A stretch of 5,459 bases of DNA from positions 1 to 5,459 of the forward strand of contig DRKK01000327.1 of assembly GCA_011051815.1 (NCBI GenBank), read 5' to 3'. Shown piece by piece: positions 1 to 5,459 of this stretch. Below the pieces are notes generated by a model that saw only the letters and a list, made by a program, of their open reading frames with translations, did not search any database and was not told where the DNA came from. The translations under genes and the position numbers were made by a program. The stretch comes from Sphingomonadales bacterium. Lineage in GTDB: Bacteria > Pseudomonadota > Alphaproteobacteria > Sphingomonadales > Emcibacteraceae. Position 1 is the stretch's first letter, and each line of letters opens with the position of its first letter.

Positions 1-390
1 ATGCAGGATGAGATTTTCGGCCCTCTCTTGCCACTTATGCCCTATGATAACGAAGGTGAAATAATCGAATATATCAACGCCCGGCCCCGGCCCTTGGCGC
101 TCTACCTATTGGGTAAAGACCCGGCGGGAGACCAAATACGGCAGAAAACCATTGCCGGCGGTGTGGCTTACGACGAATTCCTGCTTCATGTGGGTCAGGA
201 AGACCTACCCTTTGGCGGCACTGGCGCATCTGGCATGGGACATTATCACGGTTATGACGGCTTTAAGACCTTTTCCCATAGCATGAGCGTTTTTAAAAGG
301 GGTCCCATCGACATTATGGGCTTGCTACAGGCCCGCCCGCCTTTCGGCCCAAGATTTCGGGCCTATATCAAGCAGGAGCTAAAGAAATAG
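1..390 (+). CDS. Aldehyde dehydrogenase, ALDH3/coniferyl aldehyde dehydrogenase-like, C-terminal part
   Basis: This is the C-terminal 129 residues of an NAD(P)-dependent aldehyde dehydrogenase, which oxidises an aldehyde to its carboxylic acid in the cytoplasm. The visible part begins at the conserved EIFGP motif (residues 4-8), whose Glu and Phe contact the nicotinamide ribose in this superfamily. It continues through NARPRPLALYL (26-36) and LPFGGTGASGMGHYHGYDGF (69-88). The GMGxYHGxxGFxxFSH pattern is typical of the ALDH3 branch that includes coniferyl aldehyde dehydrogenases. A full enzyme has about 450-480 residues, so the Rossmann domain and the catalytic Glu and Cys lie upstream of the window. 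The ATG at base 1 is an internal methionine and should not be taken as the start. The substrate cannot be fixed from this fragment: lignin-type, fatty and other aldehydes are all possible. It ends with TAG 85 bases before the next gene's likely start. Confidence 0.9.
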   Translation: MQDEIFGPLLPLMPYDNEGEIIEYINARPRPLALYLLGKDPAGDQIRQKTIAGGVAYDEFLLHVGQEDLPFGGTGASGMGHYHGYDGFKTFSHSMSVFKRGPIDIMGLLQARPPFGPRFRAYIKQELKK

Positions 391-407
391 GATATTAAGG
401 CCAATTA

Positions 408-416
408 TGATATAAT
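408..416 (+). promoter_or_regulatory. Extended -10 promoter element (TGATATAAT)
   Basis: A perfect TATAAT hexamer at 411-416 is preceded by TG at 408-409, giving a consensus extended -10 element. Transcription would start near 422-424, about 50 bases before the lipoprotein start codon. No good -35 hexamer sits 16-18 bases upstream, which extended -10 promoters tolerate. The hexamer also lies within an interrupted inverted repeat, ATTAT (404-408) and ATAAT (412-416), which may be chance in AT-rich DNA. It is the best candidate for separate transcription of the TPR lipoprotein gene. Confidence 0.45.
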
Positions 417-475
417 GAAACTTAAGGGTGTGGGAAATATATTGGTAATCACGTGAAAACGATGTGGTGGAATAT

Positions 476-1591
476 ATGCGCACTGTTCATAAAATAGTTT
501 TTTCATTGTTGATTCTGCTGGTCCTCGGCGGGTGTAGCGTCGTTAAAACACAGGACCCGGTATATTCTGCTACGGTTATCACCCGTGCGGATCTTTTGTC
601 TGGTGAGGCTTTGTTGGGGCCAAAGTCAAAAGACATGATCCTGCCTGAGGATCGTGTCATGCAGATAAATAATTCTATGCGACAATATCTGAACAGATAT
701 GTTCCGCGCACTTACGTTGAAACAACCCGGGTTAAGGTTTTGGCCAGAATGATTTTTGGACAGGGGGCGCTGGGCATGACATATGATGCATCGCAAACCC
801 ATACTGCCCGGGATGCCTTTCTGAAAACCGAAGGCAATTGTCTGGCCTTCAGCTATCTGTTTGCCGCTCTTGCCCGGGAACAGGGTCTTAAGGTCAGCTT
901 TCAGGAGGTGGAAATCCCGCCCGAATGGAGCAGCGCTGGGGATGGCCTTTATTATTTGAGCCGTCATGTGAATATTCGCATTCATATGAGGGAGGCGCGT
1001 GATCTTGTCGTTGATATAGACCGGATAAATTACAAAAGTCATTATCGGGCATGGAAGATTTCCGATAATATTGCTATTGCCCTTTATTATGGTAATAAGA
1101 GTACGGATTACCTCTATGACGGTGATTATGAAAATGCTTTTCGGTATCTGGTCAAGGGCTTGAAACTGGCCCCGCACGAAGCGGCTCTCTGGTCTAATCT
1201 AGGGGTTTTATACCGGATGAAAGAAATATATAGCTATGCTGAGAAGGCTTATTTCATCGCGTTGAAATATGATACTTCCAACCAGTCGGCCCTCAGCAAT
1301 CTAAGCGTCTTATATGATCATATGGGTGAGGTGGAAAAATCGGAATATTATTTCCGTCTGGCTAAAGAACATCAGATGAAAAATCCCTATTACCGTTATC
1401 ATCAGGCGCAGGAGGCTTTTGATGTGGGGGATTATGATCTTGCGTTATATCATTTAAAAAGTGCCTTGAAGCGGCGGAAAAATGAACGGAAATTTTATAA
1501 TTTAATGGCAATAACCTATGTTCAACTTGGGGAAGGGGAAAAAGCTGATCAGGCTTGGGCTAAGGCAAGGGAGCTGGTGTCTTATCCTTAG
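476..1591 (+). CDS. Lipoprotein with transglutaminase-like domain and TPR repeats
   Basis: I do not recognise a named gene, but the architecture is clear. From the ATG at 476 the protein has 371 residues. It opens with Arg and Lys, a hydrophobic stretch (about 8-16), and a lipobox LGGC with the lipidated Cys at 20, so it should be anchored in the outer or inner membrane facing the periplasm. Residues about 115-185 look like a transglutaminase/cysteine-peptidase-type core: Cys122 in EGNCLAFSYLF, His164 in LSRHVNI and Asp180 in VVDID form a plausible triad. Residues about 215-371 hold four to five TPR repeats, a protein-binding scaffold. GTG codons at 464 and 467 are possible starts, but ATG 476 has GGTGG five bases upstream and gives a normal signal peptide. 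Third codon positions look richer in A/T than in the metabolic genes. The substrate or partner is unknown; peptide cleavage, crosslinking or scaffolding are all possible. Confidence 0.85.
   Translation: MRTVHKIVFSLLILLVLGGCSVVKTQDPVYSATVITRADLLSGEALLGPKSKDMILPEDRVMQINNSMRQYLNRYVPRTYVETTRVKVLARMIFGQGALGMTYDASQTHTARDAFLKTEGNCLAFSYLFAALAREQGLKVSFQEVEIPPEWSSAGDGLYYLSRHVNIRIHMREARDLVVDIDRINYKSHYRAWKISDNIAIALYYGNKSTDYLYDGDYENAFRYLVKGLKLAPHEAALWSNLGVLYRMKEIYSYAEKAYFIALKYDTSNQSALSNLSVLYDHMGEVEKSEYYFRLAKEHQMKNPYYRYHQAQEAFDVGDYDLALYHLKSALKRRKNERKFYNLMAITYVQLGEGEKADQAWAKARELVSYP
1539..1556 (-). terminator. Possible weak intrinsic terminator after the YHS gene
   Basis: Read on the minus strand, an imperfect hairpin begins three bases after the YHS stop codon: AAG-C-CT, loop GATC, AG-CTT, followed by a run of five T. 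The stem is short and has a bulged C, so the signal is weak. Its position directly behind the last gene of the operon is what makes it worth listing. It lies inside the 3' coding end of the convergent lipoprotein gene. Confidence 0.25.
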
Positions 1592-2096
1592 CGGCCATTT
1601 CAGCTTTATAGCGAATCTGTTGTTTGATTCGGTTCCACTGGACATTGGCTTTTTTCAGATTTTCTGCCTTATCCTGTTGCCAGAGTCTGCGGGTTTGGCC
1701 GGAATAGAAAAGATACAGCTTACCGTCTGAAATTTCCCAAAGATCCGGGGTTGCGGGTTGTGACAAGCCACCGGTCGCCATGCCGTAAGGGTCATGCCCA
1801 CCGTAAGCCGGGGCAAATTTTTCGGGATCTTGGGAAAAGGCCTGACGGTTTTCAAGGCTTGTGAAATACCATGTGGTTCCGGCCCAGGTGACCTGAAAAT
1901 TCTCTTTGCCCTTCATGGGCTGCCCAATCGTATGATAGGCCACTGTATCAAAGCCTTCGATGGCAATGCCCTGTCTGTTGGCATAGGCCACGGCGGCACT
2001 GTCGCTACTCTGATAGGTCAGGTAAAAGGAAAACCCGCCGCCAATGACCACCACCAGCAGGGAGAGCAGCATAATTGCTTTTGTAAAACCATTCAT
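1560..2096 (-). CDS. Membrane-anchored YHS domain protein
   Basis: This 178-residue protein has an N-terminal hydrophobic segment (about 7-27), either a signal anchor or an uncleaved signal peptide, so the rest is probably periplasmic. A YHS domain follows: IEGFDTVAYHTIGQP (46-60), the aromatic core FQVTWAGTTWYFTS (67-80), then ENRQAFSQDPEKFAPAYGG (82-100). After it come LWEISDGKLYLFYS (119-132) and a lysine-rich tail. The layout matches the family often annotated as YHS domain-containing (seleno)protein. In the relatives I recall, the YGG motif runs on as xCAxG; here it reads HDPYG, with Asp102 in the Cys/Sec place. YHS domains are thought to bind metal or sense redox state, but this family has no settled function that I know of. 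The gene starts nine bases after the hbd stop, with no clear ribosome binding site, so translation is probably coupled to hbd. Its 3' end overlaps the convergent lipoprotein gene by 32 bases. Confidence 0.88.
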   Translation of the reverse strand: MNGFTKAIMLLSLLVVVIGGGFSFYLTYQSSDSAAVAYANRQGIAIEGFDTVAYHTIGQPMKGKENFQVTWAGTTWYFTSLENRQAFSQDPEKFAPAYGGHDPYGMATGGLSQPATPDLWEISDGKLYLFYSGQTRRLWQQDKAENLKKANVQWNRIKQQIRYKAEMAAKDKTPAPLP

Positions 2097-2105
2097 GGGA
2101 CGGGT

Positions 2106-2978
2106 CTATCGGGTTGGAACAGGCTCATCACCCCGGTAATCGTAAAAACCGCGTCGGACTTTTTGTCCGATCCACCCGGCTTCCACATATTTGACCAGCA
2201 GCGGGCAGGGGCGATATTTGGTATCGGCCAATCCCTCATAGAGCACCTGCATGATTGACAGGCAGGTATCAAGCCCGATGAAATCTGCCAGCTGTAAAGG
2301 TCCCATGGGATGATTGGCCCCGAGCCGCATGGCCTTGTCAATGGCTTCCACCGACCCAACCCCTTCATACAGGGTATAGATCGCCTCATTGATCATGGGT
2401 AGCAACAACCGGTTCACAATAAAAGCCGGGAAATCTTCGGAGTTGGCGGATGTTTTACCAATTTTCTCAATGAAGGTTTCTGCTATGTGATAGGTTTCTT
2501 CGCTGGTGGCAATGCCCCTGATCAATTCCACAAGTTTCATCACCGGCACCGGATTCATGAAATGCAGACCAATGAATTTTTCCGGCCGGTCCGTGGTTGA
2601 GGCCAACCGGGTGATGGAGATGGAGGACGTATTGGTCGCCAAAATAGCATCGGCTTTCAATAGGGGACATATATCCTGAAAGATGGCAATTTTAACCTGC
2701 TCATTTTCTGTTGCGGCCTCAATAGCCAGATCAACCTCAGAAAACCCATCAAGGGAGATGCTTGTTGTGATACGGTCAACGGCGGCCTTGGCCACCTCTT
2801 CTGACAGGTAACCCTTGGATACCTGACGGTGAAGATTTTTCTCAATCTTGGCCACTGCTTTTTGCAGGGCCTCTTCGCTAATATCGCTCAGCAGGACATC
2901 ATATCCTGCCACGGCAAAGACATGGGCAATGCCGTTGCCCATTTGACCTGCGCCTATTATCCCGACATGTTGTACCAT
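2106..2978 (-). CDS. hbd: 3-hydroxybutyryl-CoA dehydrogenase
   Basis: This 290-residue cytoplasmic enzyme interconverts (S)-3-hydroxyacyl-CoA (typically 3-hydroxybutyryl-CoA) and 3-ketoacyl-CoA with NAD(H). The length is full for the single-function bacterial family. The N-terminal Rossmann domain has GAGQMG at 9-14, and Asp32 at the end of the second strand fits NAD preference. NTSSIS (116-121) supplies the conserved Ser, and IGLHFMNPVPVMKLVELI (136-153) carries the catalytic pair His139 and Glu151, with the 12-residue spacing of the family. FIVNR (187-191) and the helical C-terminal domain (from about 185, including GANHPMGPLQLADFIGLD) complete the fold. All expected catalytic residues are present. 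It lies 29 bases downstream of etfA and is probably in the same transcript. The role could be short-chain beta-oxidation, polyhydroxybutyrate turnover or phenylacetate degradation (paaH-like); the context favours general acyl-CoA oxidation. Its ribosome binding site is weak (purine-rich AAAGAAAGA). Confidence 0.95.
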   Translation of the reverse strand: MVQHVGIIGAGQMGNGIAHVFAVAGYDVLLSDISEEALQKAVAKIEKNLHRQVSKGYLSEEVAKAAVDRITTSISLDGFSEVDLAIEAATENEQVKIAIFQDICPLLKADAILATNTSSISITRLASTTDRPEKFIGLHFMNPVPVMKLVELIRGIATSEETYHIAETFIEKIGKTSANSEDFPAFIVNRLLLPMINEAIYTLYEGVGSVEAIDKAMRLGANHPMGPLQLADFIGLDTCLSIMQVLYEGLADTKYRPCPLLVKYVEAGWIGQKVRRGFYDYRGDEPVPTR

Positions 2979-3007
2979 TCTGGGGTCTTTCTTTACACTT
3001 TAAATAC

Positions 3008-3937
3008 TTATGATAACTCTTTTTCAAGTTCTGGCAAAGCCTGAAATAAATCCGCGACCAAACCATAGTCCGCCACCTGAAATATGGGGGCTTCCTCATC
3101 TTTGTTGATGGCCACGATGACCTTGCTGTCTTTCATCCCGGCCAGATGCTGAATCGCCCCGGAAATCCCAACGGCAATATAGAGGTCAGGGGCAACGATC
3201 TTGCCCGTCTGGCCCACTTGATAGTCATTGGGGACAAAGCCCGCATCAACCGCTGCGCGTGAGGCGCCGACGGCGGCGCCAAGTTTGTCAGCGACAGCTT
3301 CTACAAGGGCGAAATTCTCGCCGCTGCCCATGCCGCGCCCACCGGAAATGATGATCTTGGCACTGGTTAGCTCCGGCCGTTCCGACTTGGACAGTTCCGC
3401 ACTGACAAAGCTGGACAGGCCGGGGTTTTCGGCGGCGTCAATATTTTCAATGGCGGCGGAACCGCCCTCTGTGGCGGCGGCGGGAAAAGCCGTGGTCCGA
3501 ACCGTGATCAGCTTTTTGGCATCGCTGGACTGGACGGTGGCAATGGCATTCCCGGCATAGATGGGCCGCTTGAATGTATCAGCGCTTTCGATGGAAATAA
3601 TGTCTGAAATCTGCGCCATATCCAAAAGAGCCGCCACCCGGGGCATGAAATTTTTACCCGTGGTTGTGGCCGCGACCAGAATAGCGTCATAACCATCCGC
3701 CAGCTTGACCACCAACGGCGCGATGACCTCGGCCAAAGGATGGGCATAATCGGCGTTGTCCGCTACCAGAACTTTCGCAACCCCGGCGACTTTTGCGGCG
3801 GCTTCGGCAACGGCGGCGCAACCGGATCCGGCCACCAGAATATCCACATCGCCCAGCTTCGCGGCGGCAGTGACCGCATTCAGGGTGCTGTCTTTCAGAA
3901 CCGCATTATCATGGTCGGCAATTACAAGTGATGTCAT
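3008..3937 (-). CDS. etfA: Electron transfer flavoprotein alpha subunit
   Basis: EtfA carries the FAD of the EtfAB heterodimer, which accepts electrons from acyl-CoA and other dehydrogenases and hands them to ETF:ubiquinone oxidoreductase. The 309-residue length is normal for the non-bifurcating proteobacterial type. The N-terminal domain (about 1-190) has the fold shared with EtfB. The C-terminal FAD domain shows SGGRGMGS (198-205), [11 protein letters not shown] (224-234, with the Arg that tunes the flavin), QVGQTGK (240-246), GISGAIQH (257-264) and NKDEEAPIF (278-286). All the FAD-contacting motifs are intact. The ATG lies two bases after the etfB stop, and an AGGAG ribosome binding site ten bases upstream sits inside the end of etfB, so the two subunits are translated as a coupled pair. 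No oddity is seen. Confidence 0.97.
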   Translation of the reverse strand: MTSLVIADHDNAVLKDSTLNAVTAAAKLGDVDILVAGSGCAAVAEAAAKVAGVAKVLVADNADYAHPLAEVIAPLVVKLADGYDAILVAATTTGKNFMPRVAALLDMAQISDIISIESADTFKRPIYAGNAIATVQSSDAKKLITVRTTAFPAAATEGGSAAIENIDAAENPGLSSFVSAELSKSERPELTSAKIIISGGRGMGSGENFALVEAVADKLGAAVGASRAAVDAGFVPNDYQVGQTGKIVAPDLYIAVGISGAIQHLAGMKDSKVIVAINKDEEAPIFQVADYGLVADLFQALPELEKELS

Positions 3938-3939
3938 GA

Positions 3940-4689
3940 TTAGATTACTCCTGCTTCGTCACGCAATTTTGCGACCAGTTCGGCCACGCTTTCCACGATG
4001 ATCCCGGCTTCCCGTTTTGAAGGTTCCTCAACCTTTAATGTAATAACGCGCCGCGCGGTATCCACACCGTAATCGGCAGGCTCCTTGGTATCCAGCGGCT
4101 TGCGCTTGGCCTTCATAATGTTGGGCAGGGAGGCATAACGCGGTTCATTAAGGCGCAGGTCCGTGGTCACAACGGCGGGCAGGGTCAATTTGACCGTTTC
4201 CAGACCGCCGTCAATTTCGCGGGTCACATTGACTGACCCGTCACTGATCGCCACCTCGGACGCGAAAGTGCCTTGTGGCCAACCAAGCAGGGCCGCCAGC
4301 ATCTGTCCGGTCTGGTTACAATCATTGTCGATGGCTTGCTTGCCCAACATGACCAGCCCCGGATTTTCTTCTTCCGTAATGGCTTTGAGAATTTTGGCGA
4401 TGGCCAGCGGTTCCACGGCCTCATCGGTTTTAACCAATATGGCCCGGTCGGCGCCCATGGCCAATGCGGTGCGCAGGGTTTCCTGTGCTTGCGCGGGGCC
4501 GATGGAGACCACGACAACTTCATCCGCATTGCCCGCTTCCTTGATGCGCAGGGCTTCCTCGACAGCAATTTCATCGAAAGGGTTCATGGACATCTTGACA
4601 TTGGCAAGCTCCACACCGCTGTTATCCGCCTTGACACGGACCTTCACGTTATAATCAATTACCCGTTTAACCGGGACCAGAATCTTCAT
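3940..4689 (-). CDS. etfB: Electron transfer flavoprotein beta subunit
   Basis: EtfB is the AMP-binding partner of EtfA in the soluble electron carrier between acyl-CoA dehydrogenases and the quinone pool. From the chosen start it has 249 residues, the usual size, beginning [35 protein letters not shown] (116-131) belongs to the nucleotide-binding side. [20 protein letters not shown] (173-192) followed by KAKRK is the ETF beta signature and includes the recognition loop, with a conserved Leu (188) that docks on partner dehydrogenases. An upstream ATG ending at 4698 would add three residues (MTP). It is less likely, because the GGGAG ribosome binding site (4700-4704) would be only one base from it but is ten bases from the 4689 start, the same spacing as in etfA. 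It is the first gene of the etfB-etfA-hbd-YHS cluster. Motifs are intact. Confidence 0.95.
   Translation of the reverse strand: MKILVPVKRVIDYNVKVRVKADNSGVELANVKMSMNPFDEIAVEEALRIKEAGNADEVVVVSIGPAQAQETLRTALAMGADRAILVKTDEAVEPLAIAKILKAITEEENPGLVMLGKQAIDNDCNQTGQMLAALLGWPQGTFASEVAISDGSVNVTREIDGGLETVKLTLPAVVTTDLRLNEPRYASLPNIMKAKRKPLDTKEPADYGVDTARRVITLKVEEPSKREAGIIVESVAELVAKLRDEAGVI
3948..3952 (-). promoter_or_regulatory. Ribosome binding site of etfA inside etfB
   Basis: AGGAG on the minus strand lies ten bases before the etfA ATG and within the last codons of etfB. Together with the two-base gap between the genes, it indicates translational coupling that would keep the two subunits near one-to-one. 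Confidence 0.6.
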
Positions 4690-4699
4690 CGGGGTCATT

Positions 4700-4704
4700 C
4701 TCCC
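4700..4704 (-). promoter_or_regulatory. Ribosome binding site that decides the etfB start
   Basis: GGGAG on the minus strand is one base from the upstream ATG (4698) and ten bases from the ATG at 4689. Only the second spacing is workable, which supports the MKILVPVKR start. Confidence 0.5.
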
Positions 4705-4812
4705 ATTGGTTTAAGCAATGATATTTCCAGCGTTATCGAGCTGATGCTCATAACATATCACCGCCGTTTGTTGCAGCGCAATATAATTACAGTTACCTCA
4801 TGCAAAGCCGAC

Positions 4813-4818
4813 TGTCAA
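4813..4818 (-). promoter_or_regulatory. Candidate -35 hexamer for the etfB operon
   Basis: The minus strand carries a perfect TTGACA about 125 bases upstream of the etfB start. The sequence 17 bases further on (TAACTG) is a poor -10 match, and the nearby AT-rich TAATTATATT is spaced too far for a standard promoter. The hexamer is therefore a candidate only. This gap is still the most likely place for the operon promoter, since it is the only long gap upstream of etfB. Confidence 0.3.
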
Positions 4819-4841
4819 ATATTTCAACGGCGCATGATACA

Positions 4842-4851
4842 TCACCGGTGA
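4842..4851. repeat. 10-bp perfect palindrome TCACCGGTGA upstream of etfB
   Basis: TCACCGGTGA reads identically on both strands. It overlaps a second, imperfect inverted repeat, TGAT-AC-ATCA (4835-4844). It lies 23 bases upstream (on the minus strand) of the TTGACA hexamer, a position suited to a regulator site. I cannot assign it to a known regulator family. Chance occurrence is possible for a palindrome of this length. Confidence 0.35.
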
Positions 4852-4879
4852 AAAAAATAAACGACTGTTTGGACTTTTA
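4851..4879 (-). terminator. Possible weak terminator after the DUF885 gene
   Basis: After the DUF885 stop the minus strand has AT-rich short arms (AAAC-AGTC-GTTT, and an outer ATAAA/TTTAT) followed by a run of seven T at 4851-4857. The stem has almost no GC pairs, so its stability is doubtful. It is listed because it lies directly between the DUF885 gene and the presumed etfB promoter region. Confidence 0.2.
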
Positions 4880-5459
4880 TTGTTTTTTCTGATCTGAAAT
4901 CCAGTCATTGACGATTTCCTCTAAAATAGCAATGGGCAGGGATCCATTGCCAATGATTGTATCATGGAAGGCCCTCAGATCGAATTTTCCCCCGAGGGCC
5001 TTTTCAGCCTTTTTGCGCAACGCCCGAATTTTAATTTCACCGATTTTATAAGACAGGGCCTGCGCCGGCCAGGTGATATAGCGGTCAATCTCGGCGGTGA
5101 CTTCATCCCGGGCAAGGGCGGTATTATCGACCATAAAGTCGATAGATTTTTGCCGGGACCAGCCAAAGGCATGGAGGCCCGTATCGACCACAAGTCGGCA
5201 GGCCCGCCATGTTTCATAGGTCAGACGGCCAAAATCACTATAGGGGTCCTGATAAAAGCCCATATCTTTGCCCAGCCGTTCACTATACAGCCCCCACCCC
5301 TCGGTGAAGGCCGAATGGGACAGGGTCCTGCGGAAGGCGGGAATATCAAGCTCCATCGCCAATGCCGTCTGCAAATGATGCCCCGGCACCCCCTCATGAT
5401 AGGTCAGGGCCTCCAGCGTATAAAGCGGTTGGGTATGAAGATCACGGGTGCCCAGAAAA
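4877..5459 (-). CDS. DUF885 family zinc-peptidase-like protein, C-terminal part
   Basis: The frame is open to the right edge of the window, giving 193 residues of the C-terminal part. The protein runs through YHEGVPGHHLQ (window residues 20-30), an HExxxGHH-type zinc motif, with a third candidate ligand in FTEGWGLYSERLG (51-63; Glu53). Further DUF885 hallmarks are VDTGLHAFGW (91-100) and RYITWPAQALSYKIGEIKI (126-144). Members have about 550-620 residues and resemble gluzincin metallopeptidases of the M32/M3 type; many carry an N-terminal signal peptide, which is not visible here. A GTG codon ending at 5389 is internal, because the zinc-motif His and Glu lie just upstream of it in the same frame. 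The substrate is unknown, though peptide hydrolysis is likely from the motifs. It is codirectional with etfB but separated by about 187 bases, so it is probably a separate transcription unit. Confidence 0.92.
   Translation of the reverse strand, partial: FLGTRDLHTQPLYTLEALTYHEGVPGHHLQTALAMELDIPAFRRTLSHSAFTEGWGLYSERLGKDMGFYQDPYSDFGRLTYETWRACRLVVDTGLHAFGWSRQKSIDFMVDNTALARDEVTAEIDRYITWPAQALSYKIGEIKIRALRKKAEKALGGKFDLRAFHDTIIGNGSLPIAILEEIVNDWISDQKKQ

Noticed and set aside
1..390. Reading the first ORF as a complete small protein starting at base 1
   Set aside because: The sequence begins in the middle of the conserved ALDH fold, so the ATG at base 1 is internal to a longer gene.
626..1177. Long minus-strand open frame of 183 codons inside the lipoprotein gene
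   Set aside because: It is antisense to a gene with clear domains, shows no recognisable motif and has no ribosome binding site. It is a shadow frame.
1635..1655. Possible plus-strand terminator for the lipoprotein gene (CCA/TGG arms followed by a T run)
   Set aside because: The arms pair for at most five of six bases with a two-base loop, which is not a workable hairpin. The T run also lies within YHS coding sequence.
1765..1800. A selenocysteine TGA in the YHS gene
   Set aside because: The TGA near the YGG motif is out of frame; in frame the codons are CAT GAC (His-Asp), and there is no in-frame TGA in the gene.
1794..2258. Plus-strand open frame of 154 codons across the YHS and hbd genes
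   Set aside because: It spans the junction of two well-supported minus-strand genes and has no family features.
3228..3560. Plus-strand Ala/Ser-rich frame antisense to etfA
   Set aside because: It is a typical shadow of a GC-rich gene, and EtfA motifs are intact on the minus strand.
4163..4851. Plus-strand frames (4163-4654 and 4273-4851) antisense to etfB
   Set aside because: They mirror etfB codon structure, have low-complexity Ser/Ala or composition-driven sequence, and carry no domain. EtfB is unmistakable on the other strand.

Overview
The window looks like ordinary chromosomal DNA from an alphaproteobacterium. This rests on the gene order etfB-etfA-3-hydroxybutyryl-CoA dehydrogenase, which I recall as common in that class, on the protein sequences, and on moderate GC content. 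No species can be named from the sequence alone. I see no mobile element, RNA gene, CRISPR array or phage gene, and no stretch over 300 bases lacks a gene.

Layout. The plus strand opens with the last 129 residues of an ALDH3-like (coniferyl-aldehyde type) aldehyde dehydrogenase. An 85-base gap carrying a perfect extended -10 promoter element follows. Next is a lipoprotein that joins a transglutaminase-like Cys-His-Asp domain to C-terminal TPR repeats. Its 3' end overlaps, tail to tail by 32 bases, the last gene of a minus-strand operon. That operon, read right to left, is etfB, etfA, 3-hydroxybutyryl-CoA dehydrogenase (hbd) and a membrane-anchored YHS-domain protein, with gaps of only 2, 29 (or fewer) and 9 bases. 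A gap of about 187 bases upstream of etfB holds a 10-bp perfect palindrome and a TTGACA hexamer, so it probably contains the operon promoter. At the right edge is the C-terminal third or so of a DUF885 zinc-peptidase-like protein, also on the minus strand.

How the genes work together. Acyl-CoA dehydrogenases reduce the EtfAB flavoprotein, which passes electrons to ETF:quinone oxidoreductase and the respiratory chain. Hbd performs the NAD-linked 3-hydroxyacyl-CoA step of short-chain fatty acid, polyhydroxybutyrate or aromatic degradation. The operon therefore couples two oxidation steps of acyl-CoA catabolism. The YHS protein is probably co-transcribed but its function is unknown, and the position where I recall a Cys (or Sec) in its relatives holds Asp. 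The aldehyde dehydrogenase, the TPR lipoprotein and the DUF885 protein have no visible functional link to the operon.

The points most worth a second look are the Cys-to-Asp change in the YHS protein and its place in an ETF operon, the transglutaminase-TPR lipoprotein, the tail-to-tail overlap with a possible terminator inside coding sequence, and the palindrome upstream of etfB. I found no convincing evidence of a wholly new system.
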